Position numbers and translations under genes: made by a program. This document shows positions 1 to 12,116 of a stretch of DNA of 64,000 bases, piece by piece. The notes under the pieces are model-generated. The model had not been told where the DNA came from and searched no databases. It saw only the letters and a program-made list of their open reading frames with translations. Origin of the DNA: Charina bottae (lineage: Eukaryota > Chordata > Lepidosauria > Squamata > Charinaidae). How positions within the stretch are numbered: the first letter of the stretch is position 1; each line of letters begins with the position of its first letter. Location: contig JALMGJ010000060.1 in NCBI GenBank assembly GCA_023362775.1, forward strand, positions 2,419,153-2,483,152. The letters are read 5' to 3'.

Positions 1-46
1 TTTAAGGGTTGGAGGCGCATTCGGATGCTTGATTTGGGACGGCATA

Positions 47-63
47 ATTTTTGGCCCAAAAAT
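47..63. repeat. 17-bp dyad with A/T tracts
   Basis: ATTTTTGG at 47-54 and CCAAAAAT at 56-63 are perfect inverted arms around one central C. The T-tract (48-52) and A-tract (58-62) are about one helical turn apart, an arrangement that could bend DNA. A-type units keep the full dyad. B-type units (T52 to C) lose one step of it. The element recurs about once per unit. Any protein-binding role is unproven. Confidence 0.8.
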
Positions 64-70
64 CAAAAAA

Positions 71-92
71 TTCCTGACCGCGGAGTCAGGAA
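71..92. repeat. Perfect 8-bp-arm inverted repeat (hairpin candidate)
   Basis: TTCCTGAC at 71-78 and GTCAGGAA at 85-92 are exact reverse complements around a 6-base loop. The loop overlaps a CCGCGG palindrome (78-83, a SacII site). This is the most stable local stem in the unit and lies in one of the least variable stretches. Most breaks in it are CpG transitions inside the loop. It recurs in nearly every one of the 385 units. Confidence 0.85.
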
Positions 93-96
93 AAAT

Positions 97-106
97 CTCC
101 CGGGAG
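97..106. repeat. 10-bp palindrome CTCCCGGGAG
   Basis: This is a perfect palindrome with a central CCCGGG (SmaI/XmaI) site, lying 4 bp after the hairpin. Several HOR marker units alter it: CTCCAGGGAG (units at 4317, 6475 and others), CTCGCGGGAG (block G) and CTCACGGGAG (13278, 16265, 27386). Its state is therefore useful for telling units apart. Confidence 0.85.
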
Positions 107-114
107 GGGCCGGA

Positions 115-159
115 CCGAATCAGGTCAAATTGAAAAACGAAGGCCGCCATGAGATTCGG
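115..159. repeat. Spaced inverted repeat CCGAATC / GATTCGG
   Basis: CCGAATC at 115-121 is the reverse complement of GATTCGG at 153-159, separated by 31 bases. Both arms are retained in nearly all units. This may be chance or may allow a larger fold in single strands or transcripts. No function can be assigned. Confidence 0.5.
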
Positions 160-1328
160 GGTTGAATTTAAGGGTTGGAGGCGCATTCGGATGCTTGATT
201 TGGGACGGCATAATTTTTGGCCCAAAAATCAAAAAATTCCTGACCGCGGAGTCAGGAAAAATCTCCCGGGAGGGGCCGGACCGAATCAGGTCAAATTGAA
301 AAACGAAGGCCGCCATGAGATTCGGGGTTGAATATAAGGGTTGGAGGCGCTTTCGGATGCTTGATTTGGGATGGCAAAATTTTCTGCCCAAAAATCAAAA
401 AATTCCTGACCGCGGAGTCAGGAAAAATCTCCCGGGAGGGGCCGGACCGAATCAGGTCAAATTGAAAAACGAAGGCCGCCATGAGATTCGGGGTTGAATT
501 TAAGGGTTGGAGGCTGTTCCGGATGCTTGATTTGAGACGGCAAAATTTTCAGCCCAAAAATCTTAAAATTCCTGACCGCGGAGTCAGGAAAAATCTCCCG
601 GGAGGGGCCGGACCGAATCAGGTCAAATTGAAAAACGAAGGCCGCCATGAGATTCGGGGTTGAATTTAAGGGTTGGAGGTGCATTCGGATGCTTGATTTG
701 GGACGGCATAATTTTTGGCCCAAAAATCAAAAAATTCCTGACCGCGGAGTCAGGAAAAATCTCCCGGGAGGGGCTGGACCGAATCAGCTCAAATTGAAAA
801 ACGAAGGCCGCCATGAGATTCGGGGTTGAATTTAAGGGTTGGAGGCGCTTTCGGATGCTTGATTTGGGACGGCATAATTTTTGGCCCAAAAATCAAAAAA
901 TTCCTGACCGCGGAGTCAGGAAAAATCTCCCGGGAGGGGCCGGACCGAATCAGGTCAAATTGAAAAACGAAGGCCGCCATGAGATTCGGGGTTGAATTTA
1001 AGGGTTGGAGGCGCATTCGGATGCTTGATTTGGGACGGCATAATTTTTGGCCCAAAAATCAAAAAATTCCTGACCGCGGAGTCAGGAAAAATCTCCCGGG
1101 AGGGGCCGGACCGAATCAGGTCAAATTGAAAAACGAAGGCCGCCATGAGATTCGGGGTTGAATTTAAGGGTTGGAGGCGCTTACGGATGCTTGATTTGGG
1201 ACGGCATAATTTTTGGCCCAAAAATCAAAAAATTCCTGACCGCGGAGTCAGGAAAAATCTCCCGGGAGGGGCCGGACCGAATCAGGTCAAATTGAAAAAC
1301 GAAGGTTGCCATGAGATTCGGGGTTGAA

Positions 1329-1918
1329 TTTAAGGGTTGGAGGCGCATTCGGATGCTTGATTTGGGACGGCATAATTTTTGGCCCAAAAATCAAAAAATT
1401 CCTGACCGCGGAGTCAGGAAAAATCTCCCGGGAGGGGCCGGACCGAATCAGGTCAAATTGAAAAACGAAGGCCGCCATGAGATTCGGGGTTGAATTTAAG
1501 GGTTGGAGGCGCATTCGGATGCTTGATTTGGGACGGCATAATTTTTGGCCCAAAAATCAAAAAATTCCTGACCGCGGAGTCAGGAAAAATCTCCCGGGAG
1601 GGGCCGGACCGAATCAGGTCAAATTGAAAAACGAAGGCCGCCATGAGATTCGGGGTTGAATATAAGGGTTGGAGGCGCTTTCGGATGCTTGATTTGGGAT
1701 GGCAAAATTTTCTGCCCAAAAATCAAAAAATTCCTGACCGCGGAGTCAGGAAAAATCTCCCGGGAGGGGCCGGACCGAATCAGGTCAAATTGAAAAACGA
1801 AGGCCGCCATGAGATTCGGGGTTGAATTTAAGGGTTGGAGGCTGTTCCGGATGCTTGATTTGAGACGGCAAAATTTTCAGCCCAAAAATCTTAAAATTCC
1901 TGACCGCGGAGTCAGGAA
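1329..1918 (+). repeat. Second copy of units 1-590 (8-unit spacing, 1,328 bp)
   Basis: Units at 1329, 1495, 1661 and the first half of 1827 repeat units 1, 167, 333 and 499, including the rare TATAAGG start and the CTGTTCCGG variant. Within the unit at 1827 the match to 499 ends at the second-half variants: 1827 has CTGG and CAGC where 499 has CCGG and CAGG. The break inside a unit is what an unequal exchange would leave. Confidence 0.85.
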
Positions 1919-4900
1919 AAATCTCCCGGGAGGGGCTGGACCGAATCAGCTCAAATTGAAAAACGAAGGCCGCCATGAGATTCGGGGTTGAATTTAAGGG
2001 TTGGAGGCGCTTTCGGATGCTTGATTTGGGACGGCATAATTTTTGGCCCAAAAATCAAAAAATTCCTGACCGCGGAGTCAGGAAAAATCTCCCAGGAGGG
2101 GCCAAACCGAATCAGGTCAAATTGAAAAACGAAGGCCGCCATGAGATTCGGGGTTGAATTTAAGGGTTGGAGGCGCTTTCGGATGCTTGATTTGAGACGG
2201 CAAAATTTTCGGCCCAAAAATCTTAAAATTCCTGACCGCGGAGTCAGGAAAAATCTCCCGGGAGGGGCCGGACCGAATCATGTCAAATTGAAAAACGAAG
2301 GCCGCCATGAGATTCGGGGTTGAATTTAAGGGTTGGAGGCGCTTTCGGATGCTTGATTTGGGACGGCATAATTTTTGGCCCAAAAATCAAAAAATTCCTG
2401 ACCGTGGAGTCAGGAAAAATCTCCCGGGAGGGGCCGGACCGAATCAGGTCAAATTGAAAAACGAAGGCCGCCATGAGATTCGGGGTTGAATTTAAGGGTT
2501 GGAGGCGCTTTCGGATGCTTGATTTGGGACGGCATAATTTTTGGCCCAAAAATCAAAAAATTCCTGACCGCGGAGTCAGGAAAAATCTCCCGGGAGGGGC
2601 TGGACCGAATCAGGTCAAATTGAAAAACGAAGGCCGCCATGAGATTCGGGGTTGAATTTAAGGGTTGGAGGCGCTTTCGGATGCTTGATTTGGGACGGCA
2701 TAATTTTTGGCCCAAAAATCAAAAAATTCCTGACCGCGGAGTCAGGAAAAATCTCCCGGGAGGGGATGGACCGAATCAGCTCAAATTGAAAAACGAAGGC
2801 CGCCATGAGATTCGGGGTTGAATTTAAGGGTTGGAGGCGCATTCGGATGCTTGATTTGGGACGGCATAATTTTCGGCCCAAAAATCAAAAAATTCCTGAC
2901 CGCGGAGTCAGGAAAAATCTCCCGGGAGGGGCCGGACCGAATCAGGTCAAATTGAAAAACGAAGGCCGCCATGAGATTCGGGGTTGAATTTAAGGGTTGG
3001 AGGCGCTTCCGGATGCTTGATTTGAGACGGCAAAATTTTCGGCCCAAAAATCTTAAAATTCCTGACCGCGGAGTCAGGAAATATCTCCCGGGAGGGGCCG
3101 GACCGAATCAGGTCAAATTGAAAAACGAAGGCCGCCATGAGATTCGGGGTTGAATTTAAGGGTTGGAGGTGCATTCGGATGCTTGATTTGGGACGGCATA
3201 ATTTTTGGCCCAAAAATCAAAAAATTCCTGACCGCGGAGTCAGGAAAAATCTCCCGGGAGGGGCCGGACCGAATCAGGTCAAATTGAAAAACGAAGGCCG
3301 CCATGAGATTCGGGGTTGAATTTAAGGGTTGGAGGCGCATTCGGATGCTTGATTTTGGGCGGCATAATTTTTGGCCCAAAAATCAAAAAATTCCTGACCG
3401 CGGAGTCAGGAAAAATCTCCCGGGAGGGGCCGGACCGAATCAGGTCAAATTGAAAAACGAAGGCCGCCATGAGATTCGGGGTTGAATTTAAGGGTTGGAG
3501 GCGCTTTCGGATGCTTGATTTGGGACGGCATAATTTTTGGCCCAAAAATCAAAAAATTCCTGACCGCGGAGTCAGGAAAAATCTCCCGGGAGGGGCCGGA
3601 CCGAATCAGGTCAAATTGAAAAACGAAGGCCGCCATGAGATTCGGGGTTGAATTTAAGGGTTGGAGGTGCATTCGGATGCTTGATTTGGGACGGCATAAT
3701 TTTTGGCCCAAAAATCAAAAAATTCCTGACCGCGGAGTCAGGAAAAATCTCCCGGGAGGGGCTGGACCGAATCAGCTCAAATTGAAAAACGAAGGCCGCC
3801 ATGAGATTCGGGGTTGAATTTAAGGGTTGGAGGCGCTTTCGGATGCTTGATTTGGGACGGCATAATTTTTGGCCCAAAAATCAAAAAATTCCTGACCGCG
3901 GAGTCAGGAAAAATCTCCCGGGAGGGGCCGGACCGAATCAGGTCAAATTGAAAAACGAAGGCCGCCATGAGATTCGGGGTTGAATTTAAGGGTTGGAGGT
4001 GCATTCGGATGCTTGATTTGGGACGGCATAATTTTTGGCCCAAAAATCAAAAAATTCCTGACCGCGGAGTCAGGAAAAATCTCCCGGGAGGGGCCGGACC
4101 GAATCAGCTCAAATTGAAAAACGAAGGCCGCCATGAGATTCGGGGTTGAATTTAAGGGTTCGAGGCGCTTCCGGATGCTTGATTTGAGACGGCAAAATGT
4201 TCGGCCCAAAAATCAAAAAATTCCTGACCGCGGAGTCAGGAAAAATCTCCCGGGAGGGGCTGGACCGAATCAGCTCAAATTGAAAAACAAAGGCCGCCAT
4301 GAGATTCGCGGTTGAATTTAAGGGTTGGAGGCGCTTTCGGATGCTTGATTTGGGACGGCAAAATTTTTGGCCCAAAAATCAAAAAATTCCTGACCGTGGA
4401 GTCAGGAAAAATCTCCAGGGAGGGGCCAGACCGAATCAGGTCAAATTGAAAAACGAAGGCCGCCATGAGATTCGGGGTTGAATTTAAGGGTTGGAGGCGC
4501 TTTCGGATGCTTGATTTGGGACGGCATAATTTTCGGCCCAAAAATCAAAAAATTCCTGACCGCGGAGTCAGGAAAAATCTCCCGGGAGGGGCCGGACCGA
4601 ATCAGGTCAAATTGAAAAACGAAGGCCGCCATGAGATTCGGGGTTGAATTTAAGGGTTGGAGGCGCTTTCGGATGCTTGATTTGGGACGGCATAATTTTT
4701 GGCCCAAAAATCAAAAAATTCCTGACCGCGGAGTCAGGAAAAATCTCCCGGGAGGGGCCGGACCGAATCAGGTCAAATTGAAAAACGAAGGCCGCCATGA
4801 GATTCGGGGTTGAATTTAAGGGTTGGAGGTGCATTCGGATGCTTGATTTGGGACGGCATAATTTTTGGCCCAAAAATCAAAAAATTCCTGACCGCGGAGT

Positions 4901-6474
4901 CAGGAAAAATCTCCCGGGAGGGGCTGGACCGAATCAGCTCAAATTGAAAAACGAAGGCCGCCATGAGATTCGGGGTTGAATTTAAGGGTTGGAGGCGCTT
5001 TCGGATGCTTGATTTGGGACGGCATAATTTTTGGCCCAAAAATCAAAAAATTCCTGACCGCGGAGTCAGGAAAAATCTCCCGGGAGGGGCCGGACCGAAT
5101 CAGCTCAAATTGAAAAACGAAGGCCGCCATGAGATTCGGGGTTGAATTTAAGGGTTCGAGGCGCTTCCGGATGCTTGATTTGAGACGGCAAAATGTTCGG
5201 CCCAAAAATCAAAAAATTCCTGACCGCGGAGTCAGGAAAAATCTCCCGGGAGGGGCTGGACCGAATCAGCTCAAATTGAAAAACGAAGGCCGCCATGAGA
5301 TTCGGGGTTGAATTTAAGGGTTGGAGGCGCTTTCGGATGCTTGATTTGGGACGGCATAATTTTTGGCCCAAAAATCAAAAAATTCCTGACCGCGGAGTCA
5401 GGAAAAATCTCCCGGGAGGGGATGGACCGAATCAGCTCAAATTGAAAAACGAAGGCCGCCATGAGATTCGGGGTTGAATTTAAGGGTTGGAGGCGCATTC
5501 GGATGCTTGATTTGGGACGGCATAATTTTCGGCCCAAAAATCAAAAAATTCCTGACCGCGGAGTCAGGAAAAATCTCCCGGGAGGGGCCGGACCGAATCA
5601 GGTCAAATTGAAAAACGAAGGCCGCCATGAGATTCGGGGTTGAATTTAAGGGTTGGAGGCGCTTTCGGATGCTTGATTTGGGACGGCATAATTTTTGGCC
5701 CAAAAATCAAAAAATTCCTGACCGCGGAGTCAGGAAAAATCTCCCGGGAGGGGCCGGACCGAATCAGGTCAAATTGAAAAACGAAGGCCGCCATGAGATT
5801 CGGGGTTGAATTTAAGGGTTGGAGGTGCATTCGGATGCTTGATTTGGGACGGCATAATTTTTGGCCCAAAAATCAAAAAATTCCTGACCGCGGAGTCAGG
5901 AAAAATCTCCCGGGAGGGGCTGGACCGAATCAGCTCAAATTGAAAAACGAAGGCCGCCATGAGATTCGGGGTTGAATTTAAGGGTTGGAGGCGCTTTCGG
6001 ATGCTTGATTTGGGACGGCATAATTTTTGGCCCAAAAATCAAAAAATTCCTGACCGCGGAGTCAGGAAAAATCTCCCGGGAGGGGCCGGACCGAATCAGG
6101 TCAAATTGAAAAACGAAGGCCGCCATGAGATTCGGGGTTGAATTTAAGGGTTGGAGGTGCATTCGGATGCTTGATTTGGGACGGCATAATTTTTGGCCCA
6201 AAAATCAAAAAATTCCTGACCGCGGAGTCAGGAAAAATCTCCCGGGAGGGGCCGGACCGAATCAGCTCAAATTGAAAAACGAAGGCCGCCATGAGATTCG
6301 GGGTTGAATTTAAGGGTTCGAGGCGCTTCCGGATGCTTGATTTGAGACGGCAAAATGTTCGGCCCAAAAATCAAAAAATTCCTGACCGCGGAGTCAGGAA
6401 AAATCTCCCGGGAGGGGCTGGACCGAATCAGCTCAAATTGAAAAACAAAGGCCGCCATGAGATTCGCGGTTGAA

Positions 6475-9461
6475 TTTAAGGGTTGGAGGCGCTTTCGGAT
6501 GCTTGATTTGGGACGGCAAAATTTTTGGCCCAAAAATCAAAAAATTCCTGACCGTGGAGTCAGGAAAAATCTCCAGGGAGGGGCCAGACCGAATCAGGTC
6601 AAATTGAAAAACGAAGGCCGCCATGAGATTCGGGGTTGAATTTAAGGGTTGGAGGCGCTTTCGGATGCTTGATTTGGGACGGCATACTTTTGGCCCAAAA
6701 ATCTTAAAATTCCTGACCGCGGAGTCAGGAAAAATCTCCCGGGAGGGGCCGGACCGAATCAGGTCAAATTGAAAAACGAAGGCCGCCATGAGATTCGGGG
6801 TTGAATTTAAGGGTTGGAGGCGCTTTCGGATGCTTGATTTGGGACGGCATAATTTTTGGCCCAAAAATCAAAAAATTCCTGACCGCGGAGTCAGGAAAAA
6901 TCTCCCGGGAGGGGATGGACCGAATCAGCTCAAATTGAAAAACGAAGGCCGCCATGAGATTCGGGGTTGAATTTAAGGGTTGGAGGCGCATTCGGATGCT
7001 TGATTTGGGACGGCATAATTTTCGGCCCAAAAATCAAAAAATTTCTGACCGCGGAGTCAGGAAAAATCTCCCGGGAGGGGCCGGACCGAATCAGGTCAAA
7101 TTGAAAAACGAAGGCCGCCATGAGATTCGGGGTTGAATTTAAGGGTTGGAGACGCATTCGGATGCTTGATTTGGGACGGCATAATTTTTGGCCCAAAAAT
7201 CAAAAAATTCCTGACCGCGGAGTCAGGAAAAATCTCCCGGGAGGGGCCGGACCGAATCAGGTCAAATTGAAAAACGAAGGCCGCCATGAGATTCGGGGTT
7301 GAATTTAAGGGTTGGAGGTGCATTCGGATGCTTGATTTGGGACGGCATAATTTTTGGCCCAAAAATCAAAAAATTCCTGACCGCGGAGTCAGGAAAAATC
7401 TCCCGGGAGGGGCTGGACCGAATCAGCTCAAATTGAAAAACGAAGGCCGCCATGAGATTCGGGGTTGAATTTAAGGGTTGGAGGCGCTTTCGGATGCTTG
7501 ATTTGGGACGGCATAATTTTTGGCCCAAAAATCAAAAAATTCCTGACCGCGGAGTCAGGAAAAATCTCCCGGGAGGGGCCGGACCGAATCAGGTCAAATT
7601 GAAAAACGAAGGCCGCCATGAGATTCGGGGTTAAATTTAAGGGTTGGAGGTGCATTCGGATGCTTGATTTGGGACGGCATAATTTTTGGCCCAAAAATCA
7701 AAAAATTCCTGACCGCGGAGTCAGGAAAAATCTCCCGGGAGGGGCCGGACCGAATCAGCTCAAATTGAAAAACGAAGGCCGCCATGAGATTCGGGGTTGA
7801 ATTTAAGGGTTCGAGGCGCTTCCGGATGCTTGATTTGAGACGGCAAAATGTTCGGCCCAAAAATCAAAAAATTCCTGACCGCGGAGTCAGGAAAAATCTC
7901 CCGGGAGGGGCTGGACCGAATCAGCTCAAATTGAAAAACGAAGGCCGCCATGAGATTCGGGGTTGAATTTAAGGGTTGGAGGCGCTTTCGGATGCTTGAT
8001 TTGGGACGGCATAATTTTTGGCCCAAAAATCAAAAAATTCCTGACCGCGGAGTCAGGAAAAATCTCCCGGGAGGGGATGGACCGAATCAGCTCAAATTGA
8101 AAAACGAAGGCCGCCATGAGATTCGGGGTTGAATTTAAGGGTTGGAGGCGCATTCGGATGCTTGATTTGGGACGGCATAATTTTCGGCCCAAAAATCAAA
8201 AAATTCCTGACCGCGGAGTCAGGAAAAATCTCCCGGGAGGGGCCGGACCGAATCAGGTCAAATTGAAAAACGAAGGCCGCCATGAGATTCGGGGTTGAAT
8301 TTAAGGGTTGGAGGCGCATTCGGATGCTTGATTTGGGACGGCATAATTTTCGGCCCAAAAATCAAAAAATTCCTGACCGCGGAGTCAGGAAAAATCTCCC
8401 GGGAGGGGATGGACCGAATCAGCTCAAATTGAAAAACGAAGGCCGCCATGAGATTCGGGGTTGAATTTAAGGGTTGGAGGCGCATTCGGATGCTTGATTT
8501 GGGACGGCATAATTTTCGGCCCAAAAATCAAAAAATTCCTGACCGCGGAGTCAGGAAAAATCTCCCGGGAGGGGCCGGACCGAATCAGGTCAAATTGAAA
8601 AACGAAGGCCGCCATGAGATTCGGGGTTGAATTTAAGGGTTGGAGGCGCTTTCGGATGCTTGATTTGGGACGGCATAATTTTTGGCCCAAAAATCAAAAA
8701 ATTCCTGACCGCGGAGTCAGGAAAAATCTCCCGGGAGGGGCCGGACCGAATCAGGTCAAATTGAAAAACGAAGGCCGCCATGAGATTCGGGGTTGAATTT
8801 AAGGGTTGGAGGTGCATTCGGATGCTTGATTTGGGACGGCATAATTTTTGGCCCAAAAATCAAAAAATTCCTGACCGCGGAGTCAGGAAAAATCTCCCGG
8901 GAGGGGCTGGACCGAATCAGCTCAAATTGAAAAACGAAGGCCGCCATGAGATTCGGGGTTGAATTTAAGGGTTGGAGGCGCTTTCGGATGCTTGATTTGG
9001 GACGGCATAATTTTTGGCCCAAAAATCAAAAAATTCCTGACCGCGGAGTCAGGAAAAATCTCCCGGGAGGGGCCGGACCGAATCAGGTCAAATTGAAAAA
9101 CGAAGGCCGCCATGAGATTCGGGGTTGAATTTAAGGGTTGGAGGTGCATTCGGATGCTTGATTTGGGACGGCATAATTTTTGGCCCAAAAATCAAAAAAT
9201 TCCTGACCGCGGAGTCAGGAAAAATCTCCCGGGAGGGGCCGGACCGAATCAGCTCAAATTGAAAAACGAAGGCCGCCATGAGATTCGGGGTTGAATTTAA
9301 GGGTTCGAGGCGCTTCCGGATGCTTGATTTGAGACGGCAAAATGTTCGGCCCAAAAATCAAAAAATTCCTGACCGCGGAGTCAGGAAAAGTCTCCCGGGA
9401 GGGGCTGGACCGAATCAGCTCAAATTGAAAAACAAAGGCCGCCATGAGATTCGCGGTTGAA
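6475..9461 (+). repeat. 18-unit HOR copy (2,987 bp)
   Basis: This copy has seventeen 166-bp units and one 165-bp unit (6641). Compared with the next copy (9462-12116) the order of variants is the same, except that two extra units sit at 8300 and 8466, next to a near-identical neighbour at 8134. This looks like a local two-unit expansion here or a two-unit loss in the other copy. Private shared variants, such as ATTTCTGACC near 7042 and 10029 and GGTTAAATTT near 7631 and 10618, show the two copies share recent ancestry. Confidence 0.9.
6641..6805 (+). repeat. 165-bp variant unit (first of 11)
   Basis: GGCATACTTTTGG replaces GGCATAATTTTTGG, losing one base. The same variant occurs at 6641, 9628, 12283, 15270, 22740, 25727, 28216, 29875, 32032, 34023 and 36014. 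In ten of the eleven it directly follows a CTCCAGGGAG unit; the exception is 25727, which follows a TGCATTCGG unit. Its recurrence in a fixed HOR position means it arose once and spread by amplification, so it is a lineage marker and not a sequencing error. Because 165 is divisible by 3, it lets one minus-strand frame run through two units, giving spurious 143-codon frames. Confidence 0.93.
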
Positions 9462-12116
9462 TTTAAGGGTTGGAGGCGCTTTCGGATGCTTGATTTGGGA
9501 CGGCAAAATTTTTGGCCCAAAAATCAAAAAATTCCTGACCGTGGAGTCAGGAAAAATCTCCAGGGAGGGGCCAGACCGAATCAGGTCAAATTGAAAAACG
9601 AAGGCCGCCATGAGATTCGGGGTTGAATTTAAGGGTTGGAGGCGCTTTCGGATGCTTGATTTGGGACGGCATACTTTTGGCCCAAAAATCTTAAAATTCC
9701 TGACCGCGGAGTCAGGAAAAATCTCCCGGGAGGGGCCGGACCGAATCAGGTCAAATTGAAAAACGAAGGCCGCCATGAGATTCGGGGTTGAATTTAAGGG
9801 TTGGAGGCGCTTTCGGATGCTTGATTTGGGACGGCATAATTTTTGGCCCAAAAATCAAAAAATTCCTGACCGCGGAGTCAGGAAAAATCTCCCGGGAGGG
9901 GATGGACCGAATCAGCTCAAATTGAAAAACGAAGGCCGCCATGAGATTCGGGGTTGAATTTAAGGGTTGGAGGCGCATTCGGATGCTTGATTTGGGACGG
10001 CATAATTTTCGGCCCAAAAATCAAAAAATTTCTGACCGCGGAGTCAGGAAAAATCTCCCGGGAGGGGCCGGACCGAATCAGGTCAAATTGAAAAACGAAG
10101 GCCGCCATGAGATTCGGGGTTGAATTTAAGGGTTGGAGACGCATTCGGATGCTTGATTTGGGACGGCATAATTTTTGGCCCAAAAATCAAAAAATTCCTG
10201 ACCGCGGAGTCAGGAAAAATCTCCCGGGAGGGGCCGGACCGAATCAGGTCAAATTGAAAAACGAAGGCCGCCATGAGATTCGGGGTTGAATTTAAGGGTT
10301 GGAGGTGCATTCGGATGCTTGATTTGGGACGGCATAATTTTTGGCCCAAAAATCAAAAAATTCCTGACCGCGGAGTCAGGAAAAATCTCCCGGGAGGGGC
10401 TGGACCGAATCAGCTCAAATTGAAAAACGAAGGCCGCCATGAGATTCGGGGTTGAATTTAAGGGTTGGAGGCGCTTTCGGATGCTTGATTTGGGACGGCA
10501 TAATTTTTGGCCCAAAAATCAAAAAATTCCTGACCGCGGAGTCAGGAAAAATCTCCCGGGAGGGGCCGGACCGAATCAGGTCAAATTGAAAAACGAAGGC
10601 CGCCATGAGATTCGGGGTTAAATTTAAGGGTTGGAGGTGCATTCGGATGCTTGATTTGGGACGGCATAATTTTTGGCCCAAAAATCAAAAAATTCCTGAC
10701 CGCGGAGTCAGGAAAAATCTCCCGGGAGGGGCCGGACCGAATCAGCTCAAATTGAAAAACGAAGGCCGCCATGAGATTCGGGGTTGAATTTAAGGGTTCG
10801 AGGCGCTTCCGGATGCTTGATTTGAGACGGCAAAATGTTCGGCCCAAAAATCAAAAAATTCCTGACCGCGGAGTCAGGAAAAATCTCCCGGGAGGGGCTG
10901 GACCGAATCAGCTCAAATTGAAAAACGAAGGCCGCCATGAGATTCGGGGTTGAATTTAAGGGTTGGAGGCGCTTTCGGATGCTTGATTTGGGACGGCATA
11001 ATTTTTGGCCCAAAAATCAAAAAATTCCTGACCGCGGAGTCAGGAAAAATCTCCCGGGAGGGGATGGACCGAATCAGCTCAAATTGAAAAACGAAGGCCG
11101 CCATGAGATTCGGGGTTGAATTTAAGGGTTGGAGGCGCATTCGGATGCTTGATTTGGGACGGCATAATTTTCGGCCCAAAAATCAAAAAATTCCTGACCG
11201 CGGAGTCAGGAAAAATCTCCCGGGAGGGGCCGGACCGAATCAGGTCAAATTGAAAAACGAAGGCCGCCATGAGATTCGGGGTTGAATTTAAGGGTTGGAG
11301 GCGCTTTCGGATGCTTGATTTGGGACGGCATAATTTTTGGCCCAAAAATCAAAAAATTCCTGACCGCGGAGTCAGGAAAAATCTCCCGGGAGGGGCCGGA
11401 CCGAATCAGGTCAAATTGAAAAACGAAGGCCGCCATGAGATTCGGGGTTGAATTTAAGGGTTGGAGGTGCATTCGGATGCTTGATTTGGGACGGCATAAT
11501 TTTTGGCCCAAAAATCAAAAAATTCCTGACCGCGGAGTCAGGAAAAATCTCCCGGGAGGGGCTGGACCGAATCAGCTCAAATTGAAAAACGAAGGCCGCC
11601 ATGAGATTCGGGGTTGAATTTAAGGGTTGGAGGCGCTTTCGGATGCTTGATTTGGGACGGCATAATTTTTGGCCCAAAAATCAAAAAATTCCTGACCGCG
11701 GAGTCAGGAAAAATCTCCCGGGAGGGGCCGGACCGAATCAGGTCAAATTGAAAAACGAAGGCCGCCATGAGATTCGGGGTTGAATTTAAGGGTTGGAGGT
11801 GCATTCGGATGCTTGATTTGGGACGGCATAATTTTTGGCCCAAAAATCAAAAAATTCCTGACCGCGGAGTCAGGAAAAATCTCCCGGGAGGGGCCGGACC
11901 GAATCAGCTCAAATTGAAAAACGAAGGCCGCCATGAGATTCGGGGTTGAATTTAAGGGTTCGAGGCGCTTCCGGATGCTTGATTTGAGACGGCAAAATGT
12001 TCGGCCCAAAAATCAAAAAATTCCTGACCGCGGAGTCAGGAAAAATCTCCCGGGAGGGGCTGGACCGAATCAGCTCAAATTGAAAAACAAAGGCCGCCAT
12101 GAGATTCGCGGTTGAA
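9462..12116 (+). repeat. 16-unit HOR copy (2,655 bp)
   Basis: This is a tandem partner of 6475-9461 with two fewer units. It keeps the 165-bp unit (9628) and the private variants. A third copy starts at 12117 but stays parallel for only about four units (to about 12,780). The sequence then switches to an order resembling 1.8-4.3 kb. Confidence 0.9.

Larger units (their letters stand above)
1..166 (+). repeat. Reference monomer (A-type) used for unit coordinates
   Basis: This unit matches the majority A-type sequence and serves as the coordinate frame. It has 32 C and 50 G (about 49% GC) and 11 CpG sites, at unit positions 16, 22, 40, 79, 81, 101, 111, 116, 138, 145 and 157. Across the array, variation is concentrated at positions 11-24, 37-66 and 109-124. 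Positions 53-63, 71-100 and 126-166 are nearly constant apart from CpG transitions. Two linked haplotypes exist. A-type has G37, T45, T52 and AA65-66. B-type has A37, A45, C52 and TT65-66. Second-half variants at 109-113 and 124 (CCGG or CTGG or ATGG, then CAGG or CAGC) assort partly independently of the A/B type. Confidence 0.95.
1..4316 (+). repeat. Block A: mainly A-type units with an 8-unit local duplication
   Basis: These 26 units are mostly A-type with scattered B-type units (for example 499, 2159 and 2989). Rare markers are a unit beginning TATAAGG (333 and 1661), a unit with CTGTTCCGG at positions 16-24 (499 and 1827) and a unit with GATTTTGGGCGG (starting 3321). The order of markers from about 2325 to 4316 recurs at about 13278-15103. 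Block A is thus related to the end of block B by a long-range copy event. Confidence 0.85.

Noticed and set aside
1..10. Plant telomere-like motif (TTTAAGGG compared with TTTAGGG)
   Set aside because: There is one imperfect copy per 166-bp unit and no tandem TTTAGGG runs, so it is not telomeric.
71..106. Rho-independent terminator
   Set aside because: The hairpin is followed by an A-run and not a T-run on the + strand. On the - strand the A-tract gives T-runs, but there is no gene upstream in a eukaryotic satellite.
154..197. Possible internal half-repeat (ATTCGG then TTGAATTT or TTGATTT, about 31 bp apart)
   Set aside because: The match is short and interrupted, and most units lack it because they read TTTCGG or TTCCGG at 19-24. 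It is too weak to claim the unit arose from a smaller repeat.
149..331. 60-codon forward frame starting MRFGVEF, present in almost every unit
   Set aside because: It is longer than a unit, overlaps its own next copy, and exists only because the satellite lacks stops in that frame. There is no promoter or family match, and variants fall without regard to codon position.
125..391. 88-codon reverse frame starting MGRKFC or MGQKLC, repeated throughout
   Set aside because: This is the antisense shadow of the satellite. Neighbouring copies overlap by about 100 bp, which tandem genes would not do.
6433..6864. 143-codon reverse frames (also at 9420, 12075, 15062, 22532, 25519, 28008, 29667, 31824, 33815, 35806)
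   Set aside because: They are longer only because a 165-bp unit is divisible by 3, so the same frame continues into a second unit. The product is a tandem copy of the same meaningless peptide.
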